Below, in pieces: positions 43,201 through 54,905 of a stretch of 64,000 nt of DNA. How positions within the stretch are numbered: position 1 is the stretch's first letter; every line of letters begins with the position of its first letter. The notes below the pieces were generated by a model that was not told the DNA's origin, ran no database searches, and worked only from the letters and a program-made list of their open reading frames with translations. A program made the position numbers and the translations under genes. Origin of the DNA: Lumbricus rubellus (taxonomy: Eukaryota; Annelida; Clitellata; Crassiclitellata; Lumbricidae); the NCBI GenBank assembly GCA_945859605.1, contig OX243817.1:24868801-24932800 (forward strand), written 5' to 3'.

Positions 43201-43389
43201 ATATGTACTTATGTTACAAAAGTTTACTATGGTCACAGAGAAATGATTTTGCTACTAACATAGCAGTGACATTCCATAATGTGCATCTGGATCTCCACCA
43301 TTTCTCAGATATTCTGTCAGTGCATCCAGATCGCCACAGTGCACGGCTCCCGTCAAATCCTTCAGTAGATCCAAGTTTAAAACTGCCAT
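40281..43389 (-). CDS. ankyrin repeat and SOCS box (ASB) protein
   Basis: Exons in transcript order: 43389-43260, 42745-42554, 41854-41703, 41105-40281. They total 1,299 nt and encode 432 residues; all GT..AG and in phase. Ankyrin repeats run from about residue 10 to 350 (for example KMVKILLDAGANPN, GETGLHISAMKGN, GRSTLHLAAIRNAHRVADVLISHG, YGATPLVTAVF). A SOCS box at about 378-416 has an Elongin-BC contact SLQFCCRSVIR and a C-terminal Cul5-box-like SPSPIPYRVKEFL. ASB proteins are substrate receptors of Cullin5-Elongin B/C E3 ubiquitin ligases; the ankyrin face picks the substrate. ATG has A at -3 and G at +4. Which ASB subtype cannot be told. Confidence 0.93.
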
Positions 43390-43669
43390 CCTTCAGCTAA
43401 GCAACCTACACAGACACAAATATTGTATGGTGTGCAACCCAGTAGGAGTATGTATCTTAAATTCCCGTTTTCCGGCTTTGTATCATATAGAAAAGCTCGG
43501 GTAACTTTGTAAACGCTCTGTTTGGTGACTTTAACATAGGCCTACCTATTATGTGATCTGTATGTTTATTCAAACCTATTATTAGTTGCTTTATCTTTTT
43601 TTTCTCAGTCACTGTGTTGATTTTTGCAAAGACTTCGTCATGGCCACCTTACATCGTCAACCCATTATA

Positions 43670-43808
43670 TTAGTTGGTGTCCCTAGACAGTGGGATTTTT
43701 TTAATCCCTTTAGGGCCTCCCTTTTTTGTAGCCAATGTGAATGATGTGTGAACTTTTCATGTATACTGGTTGCAAAATAAAAATATTTGATTGATTGATT
43801 GATTGAGT
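43670..43808 (+). mobile_element. LINE 3' UTR fragment with (GATT)n tail
   Basis: CAGTGGGATT...CCCTTTAGGGCCTCC, TTTGTAGCCAATG and TGGTTGCAAAATAAAA match in order the 3' UTR of the LINE at 49.4-51.06 kb, then (GATT)n. Only the last ~140 bp was inserted or survives. Confidence 0.75.
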
Positions 43809-44750
43809 TACAGTGGCAAAGAAGGTAAAAGAAGAGGGCATTAGAACTGTAATGATGAGGATTGAAAGCTAAATCAATATTCATAATCACAGAGCAATGA
43901 GAACTAGATAGATTTACAATTTTACACAAACCTCATTGGCCTCAATTGCCTACAACTGCATTCATTATTCAACCAGGGCATGGGAATCAGGAGAATGCTT
44001 AACTTAAGCATCTTTTAAATATACTGACCGCATGCCCACATGGAGCTCAACAACGACTTTTATGCCCATGTCGAACCCTTATAATTATAGAGCCAATGTG
44101 GGTCCCACCCAATGCACATGAAATGATGACATTTTAATTCCAATATCCTGACTCTCAACATAAACTCACCAAATCTCGTTCTTCACACGGTGTCTTTGGA
44201 CAACCCGTTTGGCTTGACGCAGCGCTCGCCAATTAAGCTCGTGCGTCAAGTAACTCCACAGGAATGTTAGAGTTTATGCTTAAGGTAGACAAGGTATGAA
44301 GACTTAGGCCTAGTATAAAGAAAGCCGAAGGATTCTCCCACCTATTCAGTTCACGTGCGCTCAGTCAAAAGCAAGATCGATAGGCAGGTGCGGCAAGAAT
44401 CGATTCAAAGGTTTAAATCCAAAGGGTTCAGTTTATATTACTTAAAGACGAGTTTGTTCTAGAGATTGAATACGATGTTTACAAAATTGGCCATTACATT
44501 TAACGCTCTCATTCCAACGAACTCGTTTCTATTTATAGTATCCGCGGGCGTCTGATCGTATCGTCTGTTTCATTGCCTCTCTTGAAGTAAGATATTATTA
44601 TTAACATTCCATGTTAAATTCCAAATAGGCCTACAGTGCCCTACACCTATTATCGCTCGTCGATCAAAATAAATCGAAATCAATTCAAATATCAATTTTC
44701 CAGCGTGTCTTGACCCCTAGTTCTCTTCTACAACATGTTAGCCGGCGATC

Positions 44751-44957
44751 ATGTACTATCAGGGGGCGAAAAATACACAGTGTCTTTTGCCATCAATCCA
44801 CCAGAGTTTCTAATGGCTAAACTAACCCTAACACTAACCCTAACCGACCCTCACGATGCCTAACCTGAGCCCTAACCGACCCTCACGAAAAAGACGTGCA
44901 ATGACAACGCTGACGGCACTGGAGAAATAAGTAAAATTTTCGCCCCCTGATTGTACA
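44751..44957. mobile_element. small TIR element with telomere-like core
   Basis: Inverted ends CATGTACTATCAGGGGGCGA and (reading inward) CATGTACAATCAGGGGGCGA enclose ACTAACCCTAACACTAACCC and two CCTAACCGACCCTCACG blocks. The core is the same as in 27243-27559, but the termini differ. Confidence 0.65.
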
Positions 44958-45362
44958 TGTATACCTGTTAGCCTAAGTGTAATTACACAAAATATCAACT
45001 TCTCTTCCAGTTTTGCACGATTGCCCTGAGAAATAGACTTTAGCGACTGGACTAACAATGACCAAGAACATGTCGGTCGATCAGTGTAAATTTTTATGGT
45101 TAAATAATAACTTAGGCTGTATTCTAGGTAGGACCTGTGCTATATTTCTTGGCACTATGGACTATGGTACTAGCACAATGCTTGTTGATGGTGATTGAGC
45201 GCAGCATCTGCAAGCTGTAGCCTACGAGCCAACAACCGCTTCCATTAGGCCCCCTAATAAAACCAATAACGATGATAGGTCTAATAATAATATTCATGAA
45301 TCATGATGACGGTGATGATGCATGATGATAATGCATGATGATGTATGACGACGATCATGATG

Positions 45363-45507
45363 ACGGACAGCCAGACAGACAGACGGAGAGACAGACAGCC
45401 AGAGACTGACAGAGACAGACAGAGACAGACATAGACAGATAGACAGAGACAGACAGACGGAGAAACAGACAGACGGAGAAACAGACAGACGGAGAGACAG
45501 ACAGACC
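45363..45507 (+). repeat. imperfect (CAGA)n microsatellite
   Basis: About 145 bases of CAGA/GACAGA with CGGAGA variants. Confidence 0.85.
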
Positions 45508-45783
45508 CCATATAGTGACAGCTGCCCATTCTCCCAGTCTCCGCACTGAACCTTTAATAGCCTGTTGGATATTCGATGGAAGGCGGGATCGAATTAAATT
45601 ATTAAGTTGTATCATCGTGCAAGGATGCAGCTACATAAAAATCAATATCTTCATCACTAGCCTGTCATTGAACTCCGCCACTGTTCGTTCTCTGCCAGTG
45701 CCAGTCCCAATTAAGTCTGGAGGACGACAGTATAATCACCTTTGATAAAAAATTATGGCAGTGTCGTTAAACATGCAACACGC

Positions 45784-46055
45784 TCATTATCATCATCATT
45801 GGCATGATTATCGTCGTCGTCATCATCATCGCCGACGCCACCACATGCACCACCACCACCATCATCATCATCATCACCACCATCATTATCATCATCATCA
45901 TCATAATCATCACCACCACCACCATCATCGTCGTCGTCGTCGCCGCCGCCACCGCCACCGCCGCCACCACCACCACCACCACCACCACCACCACCACCAC
46001 CACCACCACCACCACCACCACCACCACCACCATCATCATCATCATCGTCAATCAT
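45784..46055 (+). repeat. CAT/CAC triplet microsatellite
   Basis: About 270 bases of CAT, CAC and CGT triplets. It yields poly-His, poly-Ile, poly-Thr, poly-Val and Asp/Gly frames on both strands, none of them real genes. Confidence 0.9.
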
Positions 46056-46059
46056 CAAG

Positions 46060-46505
46060 CCACCGCGTAGGGACCTGCATGAGCAAGTCCTTAACTCGCA
46101 ATAATAGTATTATTGTCCGTGCGCTTCGGCGTGAAACTTCGATGAAGCGTACGCGCTGTAGCCGGGAGCGCCTCTGAGCAGGGCCGGATTAAGCAATGTT
46201 GGGGCCCTGTTCGGGAATTTTTTGCGGAAAATTTTTCACATTTCTCGGGAAAATAATACCATTTCATCCGCCAATAAAGTTGATGACCCTTTTAGTCATC
46301 TGGCGACATTTTCGGAAAAATAGTCGTTTGGCCGAAATTTGCTTAAATTTTTTTTCCTCACATTTGTGGGGGCCCCCTAAAGTGTGGGGGCCCCTGTTCG
46401 GCCGAACATGTTGAACATGCCTAAATCCGGCCCTGCCCCTGAGTACACTGTAAATCCTCAGAACGCCTGACGCATCCGGCAGCACACTTGAAGCGTTCTA
46501 TAAAC
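46060..46505 (+). mobile_element. SINE body interrupted by a MITE (copy 4)
   Basis: GACCTGCATGAGCAAGTCC and CGTGAAACTTCGATGAAGC are the SINE body, followed by GGGAGCGCCTCTGAG. The tail then resumes after 46443 as TACACTG..., ending near CTTGAAGCGTTCTATAAA. The tRNA-like head is lost at the microsatellite edge. Confidence 0.7.
46179..46435. mobile_element. hAT-like MITE nested in the SINE tail
   Basis: 257 bp with ends CAGGGCCGGATTAAG and CTAAATCCGGCCCTG. The 8-bp duplication is CCTCTGAG (46171-46178) versus CCCCTGAG (46436-46443). TIR sequence and 8-bp duplication fit hAT. Confidence 0.8.
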
Positions 46506-48064
46506 TAACATGGGTGTACAGAAACGTTAACACATGTGTTCAATATGTAAACGGTGTGTTAAAGACGCGTTCAACTTACACACAACAGACTGTGTGCATG
46601 TGCATACATTATTAGATTATAAAAGACGCTGAAAGCCTGAAACTGTAGACCTAAAGGCCTTATTTATAAAGTGAAAATATGCACGATTTGTAGAGGCACA
46701 TAATTCAGTTAAGTCGTGTAAATGACATGAATAATTCCTTTTAATTTCAATTTCTGCAGCTTTGTAAGAGTAGACTATAGGCTATACACTACAGTCGTGT
46801 TGCAGCGGCTTATAAGGGCTACTTTGAACACCGGCGTTCAATTTCAGTACGCGAGCTGCCTCGATATTTCAACGCGTGCGTTCAGCTTTTGAACGCAATG
46901 CATATGTGACGTCATGAGTTGTATAATCTCGAATTTAGAGTAGTCCATAATAAAAGACATTAGTGTCCGCTAATTTAGGCAAAAGGCACTACCAAACTGA
47001 CACAGTATATAAAATATTATTTTACGAAATTGATATCATGATAATAATCTTGTGTTTGTTTTTTAAAGAATATTTTCAATTATTTTCCATCAAAGCAAGG
47101 CCATAGGGTCATGAATATTAATGAGTATGTGTGTACTTTCGAATTTCGATGTCATGGCGGTTGAATGTTTTGAATTATATATTATTACTGCTTAGATGAA
47201 GTCTTATTTTTCACCGAAATTGGAGAAAGTGTATCGTTTTGGCAGGTTCGTTTTGTGTATTAAATTTCTGTAAAACAATGCGTATAATATTATTATGAGT
47301 ATGTCTCCTCTCGAAACCTGAAAGCATAGCAAATTGCCTAGTTCAAGACGCTACCGGTATTTTCCTGTTGTTTCTTGTAATCATCTCAACTTCTGTTTCC
47401 TTACTTTCACTGACGAAAGTAACTAACGCATATAGCACTGGTCATAGATAATAGTTGTTTTCGGAGTGATTCTGGTTTTGTGGACAAATTTATGCTTAGA
47501 ATTCATAAGGACTCTCAACGATTAATCACAGACCCTTGGGGCACACTTATTTTCAGTGTCATGCCGAATAAGGAAGTAAGTAAGTAAGACTAGTAAGTAT
47601 ATACTTTAATGAACCGCCTGCAAACTCACTGCCGGAACGTCGATCACTTATGAAAAAACAGTGAATATGTATTCATAAATACTAATCAATAGACCTAATA
47701 AGTGAGTGAAAAGGCTGCCATTTTCAGAGTTACACAAAGTAAATTGCAGAATAAACAGCGATAGTCATTTATATATCATACGTGTAATAAGGCCTTTCTT
47801 AGTTACGGTAATGAAATTGGTTTATGTATGGACTCAAAAAAGAAATGGAATGATGTCATAGTGCTTGTACATTGTCATCACATACTGGTCATGCTGATAT
47901 AAATTTTTACTGCTTGACAACTTAAATGCACCTGAATTTGATTTTTCACTAATGACAATCTTCTCACACTCTGTAATTCAGTAAATACAGTATATTATGG
48001 TTTATTTTTGTATATCTGGTGATGGTCAAATGTTGACCGTTGTGGAGTTTATGAAGCAGCAGAG

Positions 48065-48683
48065 ATGTTTCAGCCGGGGTCGTACGAAGGAGAAAAGCAG
48101 GCGTTTACAGCTGCTTCTGTAATAGCTGTGTTGAAGGTCAGTAAAGTCTGATTCAGAAATGTTGTGCACTGTACATTTTAATTTTTATCACAATTTCCAA
48201 TTTCTATAAATTTACATGAAATGCAAGGGGCAATTCAATGGGCCATGGCTAAATGAATTGTATAACTTTTAAATTACACAGAATGGAATGAAAGTTCTCT
48301 TCAAAAATACACTTTCTTATAGCAGTCTACAATTATTGAATATTCATGCCATTTCATAAGCTAACATTGACAAATCAACTATACTAAAGTCGATTTTGTA
48401 GCTAATCCTACAGGTCTATATGTCTAATCTATAGCACACGAGTGACTGCAAATTGCCTGCCTGTCTGTCTGTCTGCTCGCCTGTATAGTTTCCATCATTA
48501 TGAATGCTGTGCATTTTGTTTCAGAACATTGACAGCACAGTGGCGCAGTCTTTAGAAACAGCAGAAAATGAGCTGATACATATTGTTCTTCGTAAAGTTG
48601 ACGCCGATATAACCGGCGCTTTCATCGTGAGGGACACAGCTGTTGTTAAAGTGCCAAAGCCCGATATGACTAAAAATATTTGA
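48065..48683 (+). CDS. candidate small two-exon gene, unrecognised product
   Basis: Exon 48065-48136 (from an ATG, or possibly continuing an upstream exon) ends at GTCAGT. Exon 48525-48683 follows TTTTGTTTCAG and ends in TGA. Joined they give 76 residues, starting MFQPGSYEGEKQAFTAAS with an amphipathic stretch STVAQSLETAENELIHIVLRK and ending PKPDMTKNI. Frame, acceptor and composition look like a real terminal gene segment, but I recognise no domain. If the true start is upstream, these would be the last two exons of a larger gene. Confidence 0.4.
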
Positions 48684-48699
48684 AGGCAAGTTCGACCAA

Positions 48700-49369
48700 A
48701 TAACAAAAAAGTCATAATTTTATTTTCGTGAAATGTCAGAAAAGTTTTTCCTCCCTGGGTCCAAAAATGTTGACCATCCCCTTCGAAAATTACTGTATAT
48801 CCGCCCCTGCAGCAGGCAGTGGCTTACCCAAGTCATTACCTGACGATTAATCTTGTCTTATTCTGTGACACTATAGCACAAGCTTAAACACCCATTAGTG
48901 TATGGATTTTCAGTGTATACTTAGTGCAACCCAGTTCTGACATTATTTGTGTTTCATTCTGTAATGCTATATTACAAGATTTACGACTTCTCATTTGTTG
49001 GGTTTTCAGTGTTCATTACATAAGGCACACATGAATGTTTGTCATTATTGTGTCAATAGCTGTGCGATATTTTTCTAGTTAATTTGAGTCTTGACATTTT
49101 AGTTGTATTTCCTGTTTGAATTGAACTTATGGTTTAACATTATTCCTTACCATTTGAATTTAACTTTAATTGCCCCATATAACCTATTTATGGGTCTTCC
49201 GCATATAATTATATACTGTCCGGAAAAATCCTAATTCTTTTTGTAAATATGAAAATAAGCAGCAAATTTCTATAGATTTTTAAATTTCAAATTCCCTTTG
49301 GATCGTGACACAATTGCTAATACTTTGTCAAACATAAAAGTTCAGGTCGTATAGTAATGATGTTCTTTT
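48700..49369. other. non-coding DNA between the small candidate gene and the LINE
   Basis: AT-rich, no exon or clear repeat seen, apart from GGGGTCCAAAA/CGCCCCTGCAG-type words near 48.76-48.81 kb that resemble an old MITE end. Confidence 0.4.
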
Positions 49370-51057
49370 GCATCAAACAAGGCATAAAAATAGCTAAAGT
49401 GGTCCCAATACTAAAAAAAGGGCGATAAGGACAATGTAATCAATTACAGACCCATTTCCGTTCTTCCTTACTTCTCCAAGTTCTATGAAAAACTTATGTA
49501 TAATCGACTCTATGGCTATGTTAAAAACTCTAACATCATTTATCCATCTCAGCATGGATTTCAACCTGGTCATTCCCCCTATATGGCCTTATTAAATATG
49601 CAGGACATGATTTCAAAGGCTATTGAAAATAATGAATACTCAGTGGGAATCTTCTTTGATCTAGCTAAAGCGTTTGATACGGTAGACCATAATATTTTGC
49701 TTAAAAAATTAGACAACTATGGAATTAGGGGGACTCAGCTCAGATGGTTTGCCAGCTATTTTGAGAGCCGTACACAAAGAGTTCTCTGTAATGGTGTCCT
49801 TTCTGAGCTAGGGTTGATCAAATATGGAGTTCCTCAAGGCTCCAACCTCGGACCACTCCTTTTCCTGCTTTATATTAATGACTTGGCCAATGTCTCTCCA
49901 ACAATGTTTTTTATTCTATTTGCCGATGACACCAACGTTTTTTACTCCAATGGTTCATGGCAGACGTTGTTTCAAACTGTGAACGTTGAACTATCTAGCA
50001 TAGCTGTTTGGTTCCATGCAAATAAACTCACCCTTAATTTAGATAAAACCAACTTTATTTTATTTAAATCCCACCGGAAAATAAAGCCAAATGACAATCT
50101 CTGTTTGCTTATTGATGATATTTCCATCAATCAAGTTGAATCTACAAAATTCTTAGGTGTGCATATAGATCAACATTTGACCTGGAAAGTTCATATTAAT
50201 CAAATTGCAACTAAAATTGCTAAAAATATTGGTATTATTTCCCGCGTTGCTTATATCTTGCCAAAGACAATTAGAATGAATTTGTATTATACCCTTGTCT
50301 ACCCCTACCTCACATATTGCAACCTTGTTTGGGCATCGACATACGAATCCAGGCTTCATAAACTTGTAATCTTACAGAAGAGGGCTGTTCGTATAATTGC
50401 GGGTATTCGTAAACGGGAACACACTGGCCCTTCCTTTAATGAACTTCATCTCCTGAAAATTGACCAGATAAAGGATCTCCAAATTAGCGAGTTCTTTTTT
50501 CGACTCGAACACGGTCTTCTTCCTTCGGTATTCCAAGGTTACCTCCCTCACGCCTCTGACATCCATTCGCATTTCACTAGGAATTCATCTGCTTTTCGCC
50601 CTGTCAAAGCTCAATCTAATACTAGGCGGTTTACTATTAAATCTTATGGCACTAAAGTATGGAACACAATACCAATTGACATTCGTCAATCGAGTAGTCT
50701 GCAGGTATTTAAAAAGAAACTTCGTGTTCTTCTACTCTCCTCCACTAATGCTACTTGAAGTGCACATGACCATGTGTAGTTAAGATTTTAGTTAAGTACT
50801 TAGTTAAGTTTGTTTCTCTATATGCTCTTGACAATATAAGCTTTTCTGCAATCTGTCATCACCTAATTTGTTTTAGTCTCTTTCTTTTAAGCTATCTTGA
50901 TTAATTTTTCTTGGGACTTTTTTACTTGGGTGACCCTTCCCAGCGGGATGTCCATCCCTTTTGGGCCCCCTTTGTAGCCAATGCATGCATGTTTTGTACT
51001 TTTATTGTTTTCTTGTTTTCTGGTTGCAATAAAGTGAATTGTATTGTATTGTATTGT
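49370..51057 (+). mobile_element. 5'-truncated CR1/L2-like LINE with (ATTGT)n tail
   Basis: It begins inside the reverse-transcriptase domain and contains the remainder of ORF2. A 3' UTR follows with CAGCGGGATGTCCATCCCTT, TTTGTAGCCAATG and TGGTTGCAATAAA, then tandem ATTGT at 51036-51057. Short tandem 3' tails typify the CR1/L2 group. A one-base frame break near 49423 separates the upstream remnant from the main frame. Confidence 0.85.
49496..50758 (+). pseudogene. LINE ORF2 reverse transcriptase, N-terminally truncated (420 codons)
   Basis: Reverse-transcriptase blocks in order: GFQPGHSPYMALLN, FDLAKAFDTVDH, GVPQGSNLGPLLFLLYINDL and the catalytic FADDTNVF. Then comes the thumb (FLGVHIDQHLTWKVHI) and the C-terminal region (YYTLVYPYLTYCNLVWAS, SYGTKVWNTIPIDI). 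The endonuclease domain and start of the polymerase are absent because of 5' truncation and an upstream frame break, so it cannot be autonomous. It belongs to the same family as the copies at 15.7-16.8 and 43.7 kb. The remaining frame is long and clean, suggesting a fairly recent insertion. Confidence 0.9.
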
Positions 51058-51659
51058 AAACTTCTATTTCTTAGGACAAATTTTAAAAAGTTAGAAAAAA
51101 TTCCATACTGCAGTGAAATATTATTAATTTGTAGTTAAGTTTTGCTTAATTTTAAATTTCAATGATATTACTACATGAAGCCCACCAGGGCCGATGTAGA
51201 GAGCTTCAGTTCAATGTGTGCTTTATGTACCAATTTCAGTTATAATAATTATGTCGTTTGTGCAAATTTCAGTGTATAATTGTATATGGACACTTAACTT
51301 GCATTACTTCTCAAAATTCAAATGTATTCAGACATTTCAATTATACCCATGGATATGTCTAAATTATAACAAAAACATTTTAGTGATAACTTTTATAATG
51401 TATGTTCGTGCATTATTACTGTTAACGAGTGCACTTTGGATGTGTTATATATGGTTTGCAAACGAGAAGGTCGATCCAAAGTGGACAAGTGGTGAGGGGG
51501 TGTCAAAAGAAGTTGTAACTTTTTGTGACCACCCATGACGTATATGACCAACATAATATACAGTTGCATTGATTCGATTATAAGTCTCATATTATGACTT
51601 ATGGTATAGCTGTGATAATTAATTATTACGTGCACATGCAGTGAATATTTCATATATAA

Positions 51660-51661
<2 letters not shown>

Positions 51662-51694
<33 letters not shown>
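51662..51694. repeat. (TA)n microsatellite
   Basis: About 33 bases of TA abutting the left end of the Tc1-like palindrome, a natural target for TA-specific transposons. Confidence 0.9.
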
Positions 51695-51697
<3 letters not shown>

Positions 51698-53285
51698 TCA
51701 ATCAGTCATGACCAAAAGTTTACGACCACTATATTGTAATGAATAAATTCACTGAAAACATGCAACTTTTGAAAATACTGAGTATTTATACTTTCTGAAG
51801 AGCCTATTCGATGTTTAATGTCATCACACACCACTGGGAACAAAAATTATTACTTACAAACGAATCTTTTATCAGAAATTAAAGTTTAATTGTGTGAAAG
51901 TGTCGATTTTGGCGAGCTTCCTTCATAACTGGAATGAATCACCGATTGACACTGATACATAGACTAAGACAGTGCCCAAAAATTAAACATTATTACGATT
52001 GGTTTGACTGTCTGTGGGTAATTTAATGTCAGTACAATACGAAATAACACTGAAAGCTAACATTTTCGGTGATAGCCTGTGTTTTTGATAACAGTTTGAA
52101 TGTGCAATTCGGCATCAATTGGGCCATATTGGCAGAACTCAACTGTTTTCTCGTGCAACCACACAGTCTTGATTCAGTTGATCAAGTCAACCTCGAGAGT
52201 GAAATTTACAAGTAGATGCCTTTTGTTCCTCACAGTATTGATAATATTCAAGTCTGGACTGCGAGCAGGTCATGGTTACAGCAGTGGAATGTCCTTCCCT
52301 TCAGCCAGGATTTGCTGGCCTTTTACCAATGTAGGGTACCCCAACTGCCCCATCCTGTTGGAAGTTGCTGATGTCATGGATGGTGATTAAGTTTTGCTGT
52401 GTCTCTCCTAAAATGTTAAGATACATGTTTTCATTTATCCAGAGTCCATTCTTTCGAGCAACCAATACTGCTCCCCACACCATGACATTCGGTACCTGCT
52501 TCGGTATGACATGCCTATGGTTATGGCTTTGATTAGGCGGTCGTCTCACATGCCTGCAGGAACTGTAGAATTGTAGAAACTGTTGAATTGTGTGAATGTG
52601 CTATCACCTGAAAACAACAGCCACTTCCAACAGTATTGGGAACCATGACATGGCATAAAGGCTGCCAAATCCTGCCTGAAGCAGAAGGGCATTCTACTGC
52701 TGGAACCATGACCTGGTGGCAGTCCAGACTTGAACATTATTGAAAATGTGTGGACAGTAGACGGGATGAAGAAAAATCTCTCTGTTCATACTTCAACTTC
52801 TGAGGCTGACTTGATCAACTGAATAAAGACTGTGTGGTTGCACGAGAAAACAGTTGAGTTCTGCCAATATGGCCCGATCGATGCGGTACAGCACATTCAT
52901 ACTGTTATCAAAACACAAGTTATCACCGAAAATACTAACCCTCAAACTGGTGTTATTTCTTATTGTGGTGACACTAAATGACCCACATACGTCAAAGCAA
53001 TAGAAATGAATCAAATTATGTTTGATTTTGGGCACTGTCTGTGCGTCGGTGCCAATCGGTGACTTATTCCAGTTACGAAAGAAACAGGCCAAAATCGACA
53101 CTTTCACACCATTAAACTATAATTTCTGAAAAAATTCATTTGTAGGTATTAAGTTTTGTTCCCAGTGTTGTGTGATGGCATTAGACAGAAAGTATAAATA
53201 ATCAGTATTTTTCAAAAGTTGCATGTTTTTCAGTGAATTTATTAATTAAAATATAGTGATCGCAAACTTTTGGCCATTACTGTAG
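51695..53285. mobile_element. palindromic Tc1-like element with ~0.6-kb inverted arms
   Basis: The left arm (about 51695-52375) and right arm (about 52612-53285) are long, diverged inverted copies. Shared words include AAAAGTTT(A/G)CGA, CTGAAAACATGCAACTTTTG, GCCATATTGGCAGAACTCAA and CAGTTGATCAAGTCA. The ends read TACAGT and ACTGTA, consistent with TA target sites. Each arm carries the same 3' part of a Tc1-type transposase gene. The right arm encodes PGGSPDLNIIENVW on plus; the minus-strand central part encodes VMVWGAV and FQQDGAV. Frames are broken. It would fold into a giant hairpin. Confidence 0.75.
52300..52549 (-). pseudogene. Tc1-like transposase fragment
   Basis: An 82-codon minus-strand frame contains VMVWGAVLVARKNG and FQQDGAVGVPY. 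These match the block around the second catalytic aspartate of the Tc1/mariner DDE transposase (usually FQQDNAPCH). The first aspartate block and the DNA-binding domain are missing; the glutamate/aspartate block survives only in the inverted right arm. Confidence 0.75.
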
Positions 53286-53619
53286 GTAGTATTAAGTTTT
53301 GTCTGCTGTTGGTATTTTATTTAGATTTTTGCTTTTTATTCTGTTACAAACTCATTTTTTCATGCACCTCTGTAGACGCTCACATATAGTATAAATGCAT
53401 AATTGTACCATTTATTCATTTTGTACCTGTACATTGCATAACATGTAATTGATATTTTAGAGTAATCAATTTGATTTGATAATTATGTTGGCTTAAATGT
53501 TGGATTTCATTGTTAAAATGCTTTCATTATACTGTAAATATCATTTGTGTTTTTCTCTTGACTTAGAAGATTTGGGTTCATAACAAGTTATTGATAGGTT
53601 GTCAACACTAGTGTTAATG
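53286..53619. other. non-coding AT-rich DNA
   Basis: No exon, repeat unit or motif that I can support. Confidence 0.4.
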
Positions 53620-54165
53620 AAGTGCACATTCATGTGTTCTGTTCATAAACACTGAGTGAACATGTGCGATTTTGAAACGCCCCGACGCGTTCTGTAAGTG
53701 TTACAATTACGCGTTTCAAATTTTGCGCACGTAATGCGTTTCAAAGTAGAACACCTAACAGGCGTTTAAAATTTTGGCACTAGTGTTCAAAGATATAACA
53801 CTGGCATTAATATTGGGAACGCAGGACGCGTTCTATTAGTGGAACGCAGGACGCGTTCTATTAGTGACGCGTAGAGTGTTCAATAAGCTTATGCTTGCGT
53901 TAACATTAGGAACACCAAGCGCGTTCCATTAGCGACACGTAGGTGTTCAAAAATATAACACTAGGGTTAACATTAGAAACGGCGGACGCGTTCTCTTAGA
54001 CATATAAAGTGTTCAGACACGTAACGCTGCCGTTAACATTAGAAACGTCAGACGCGTTCGCTTAGAGACGCATAAGGTGTTAAAAAATATAATACTAGTG
54101 TTCACATTTGAAACGCCCGGACGCGTTCTGTAAGTGTTACAATTACGCGTTTCAAAATGTGTTCA
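53620..54165. repeat. degenerate repeat array with ACGCGTT cores
   Basis: About six diverged units of roughly 75-90 bp. Each carries GGACGCGTTCT or a close variant, followed by TTAG..ACGC, GTGTTCA and ATAACACTAGTGTTAACATT. The outermost units share AACGCCC(G)GACGCGTTCTG and TGTTACAATTACGCGTTTCA. CpG content stands out from the AT-rich flanks. Confidence 0.7.
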
Positions 54166-54179
54166 GATTGTAAACGCCT

Positions 54180-54235
54180 GGCTTTAGAGTGTAGCGAGCT
54201 TGAAGGGGCGCTATAGAAAATGCGAGATAATAATA
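54180..54235 (+). mobile_element. retroelement 3' tail fragment
   Basis: GAGCTTGAAGGGGCGCTATA matches the SINE/LINE tail of this window and directly follows the ACGCGTT array. Confidence 0.6.
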
Positions 54236-54551
54236 TTATAAATTTAAAAAAATTAAAATCTGATGACCTATTTTTTGAGAAACGTATTTTTTTACATTCC
54301 GGTAAACTTTGGGGAATGTACATGTTTAAATAGGAACTATAGGCCTATACGTACGTAATTCCCTATATAATTTTTCTGGAGGAGGGGACCATTACTTGTA
54401 GCCATTTGTAGGCCCTATACATGAACAACAGCTCTAGATTTTTCTTGGGGATTTCATTCCTGTGAGAACTCCTCCCTTAGAGATGCCTAGATTAAACACT
54501 GCAGATCTGTAAATAGGCCTAACGCTTAAAAGCAACAATAGTCCGCCTGGT

Positions 54552-54905
<354 letters not shown>

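Larger units (their letters stand above)
43810..48060. other. repeat-rich intergenic region
   Basis: No coding gene is convincing. It contains a TIR element with telomere-like core, imperfect (CAGA)n, a large CAT/CAC microsatellite, and a SINE interrupted by a MITE. A short ATG frame at about 47196 (MKSYFSPKLEKVYRFG) ends at a GTTCGT donor but cannot be joined in phase to the next candidate exon. Confidence 0.5.

Noticed and set aside
45753..46177. Gly/Asp-, Val- and His-rich frames
   Set aside because: CAT/CAC triplet repeat artefacts.
47196..47246. Short first exon MKSYFSPKLEKVYRFG
   Set aside because: Ends in phase 2 at a GTTCGT donor and cannot join in phase to the candidate exon at 48 kb; no other partner found.
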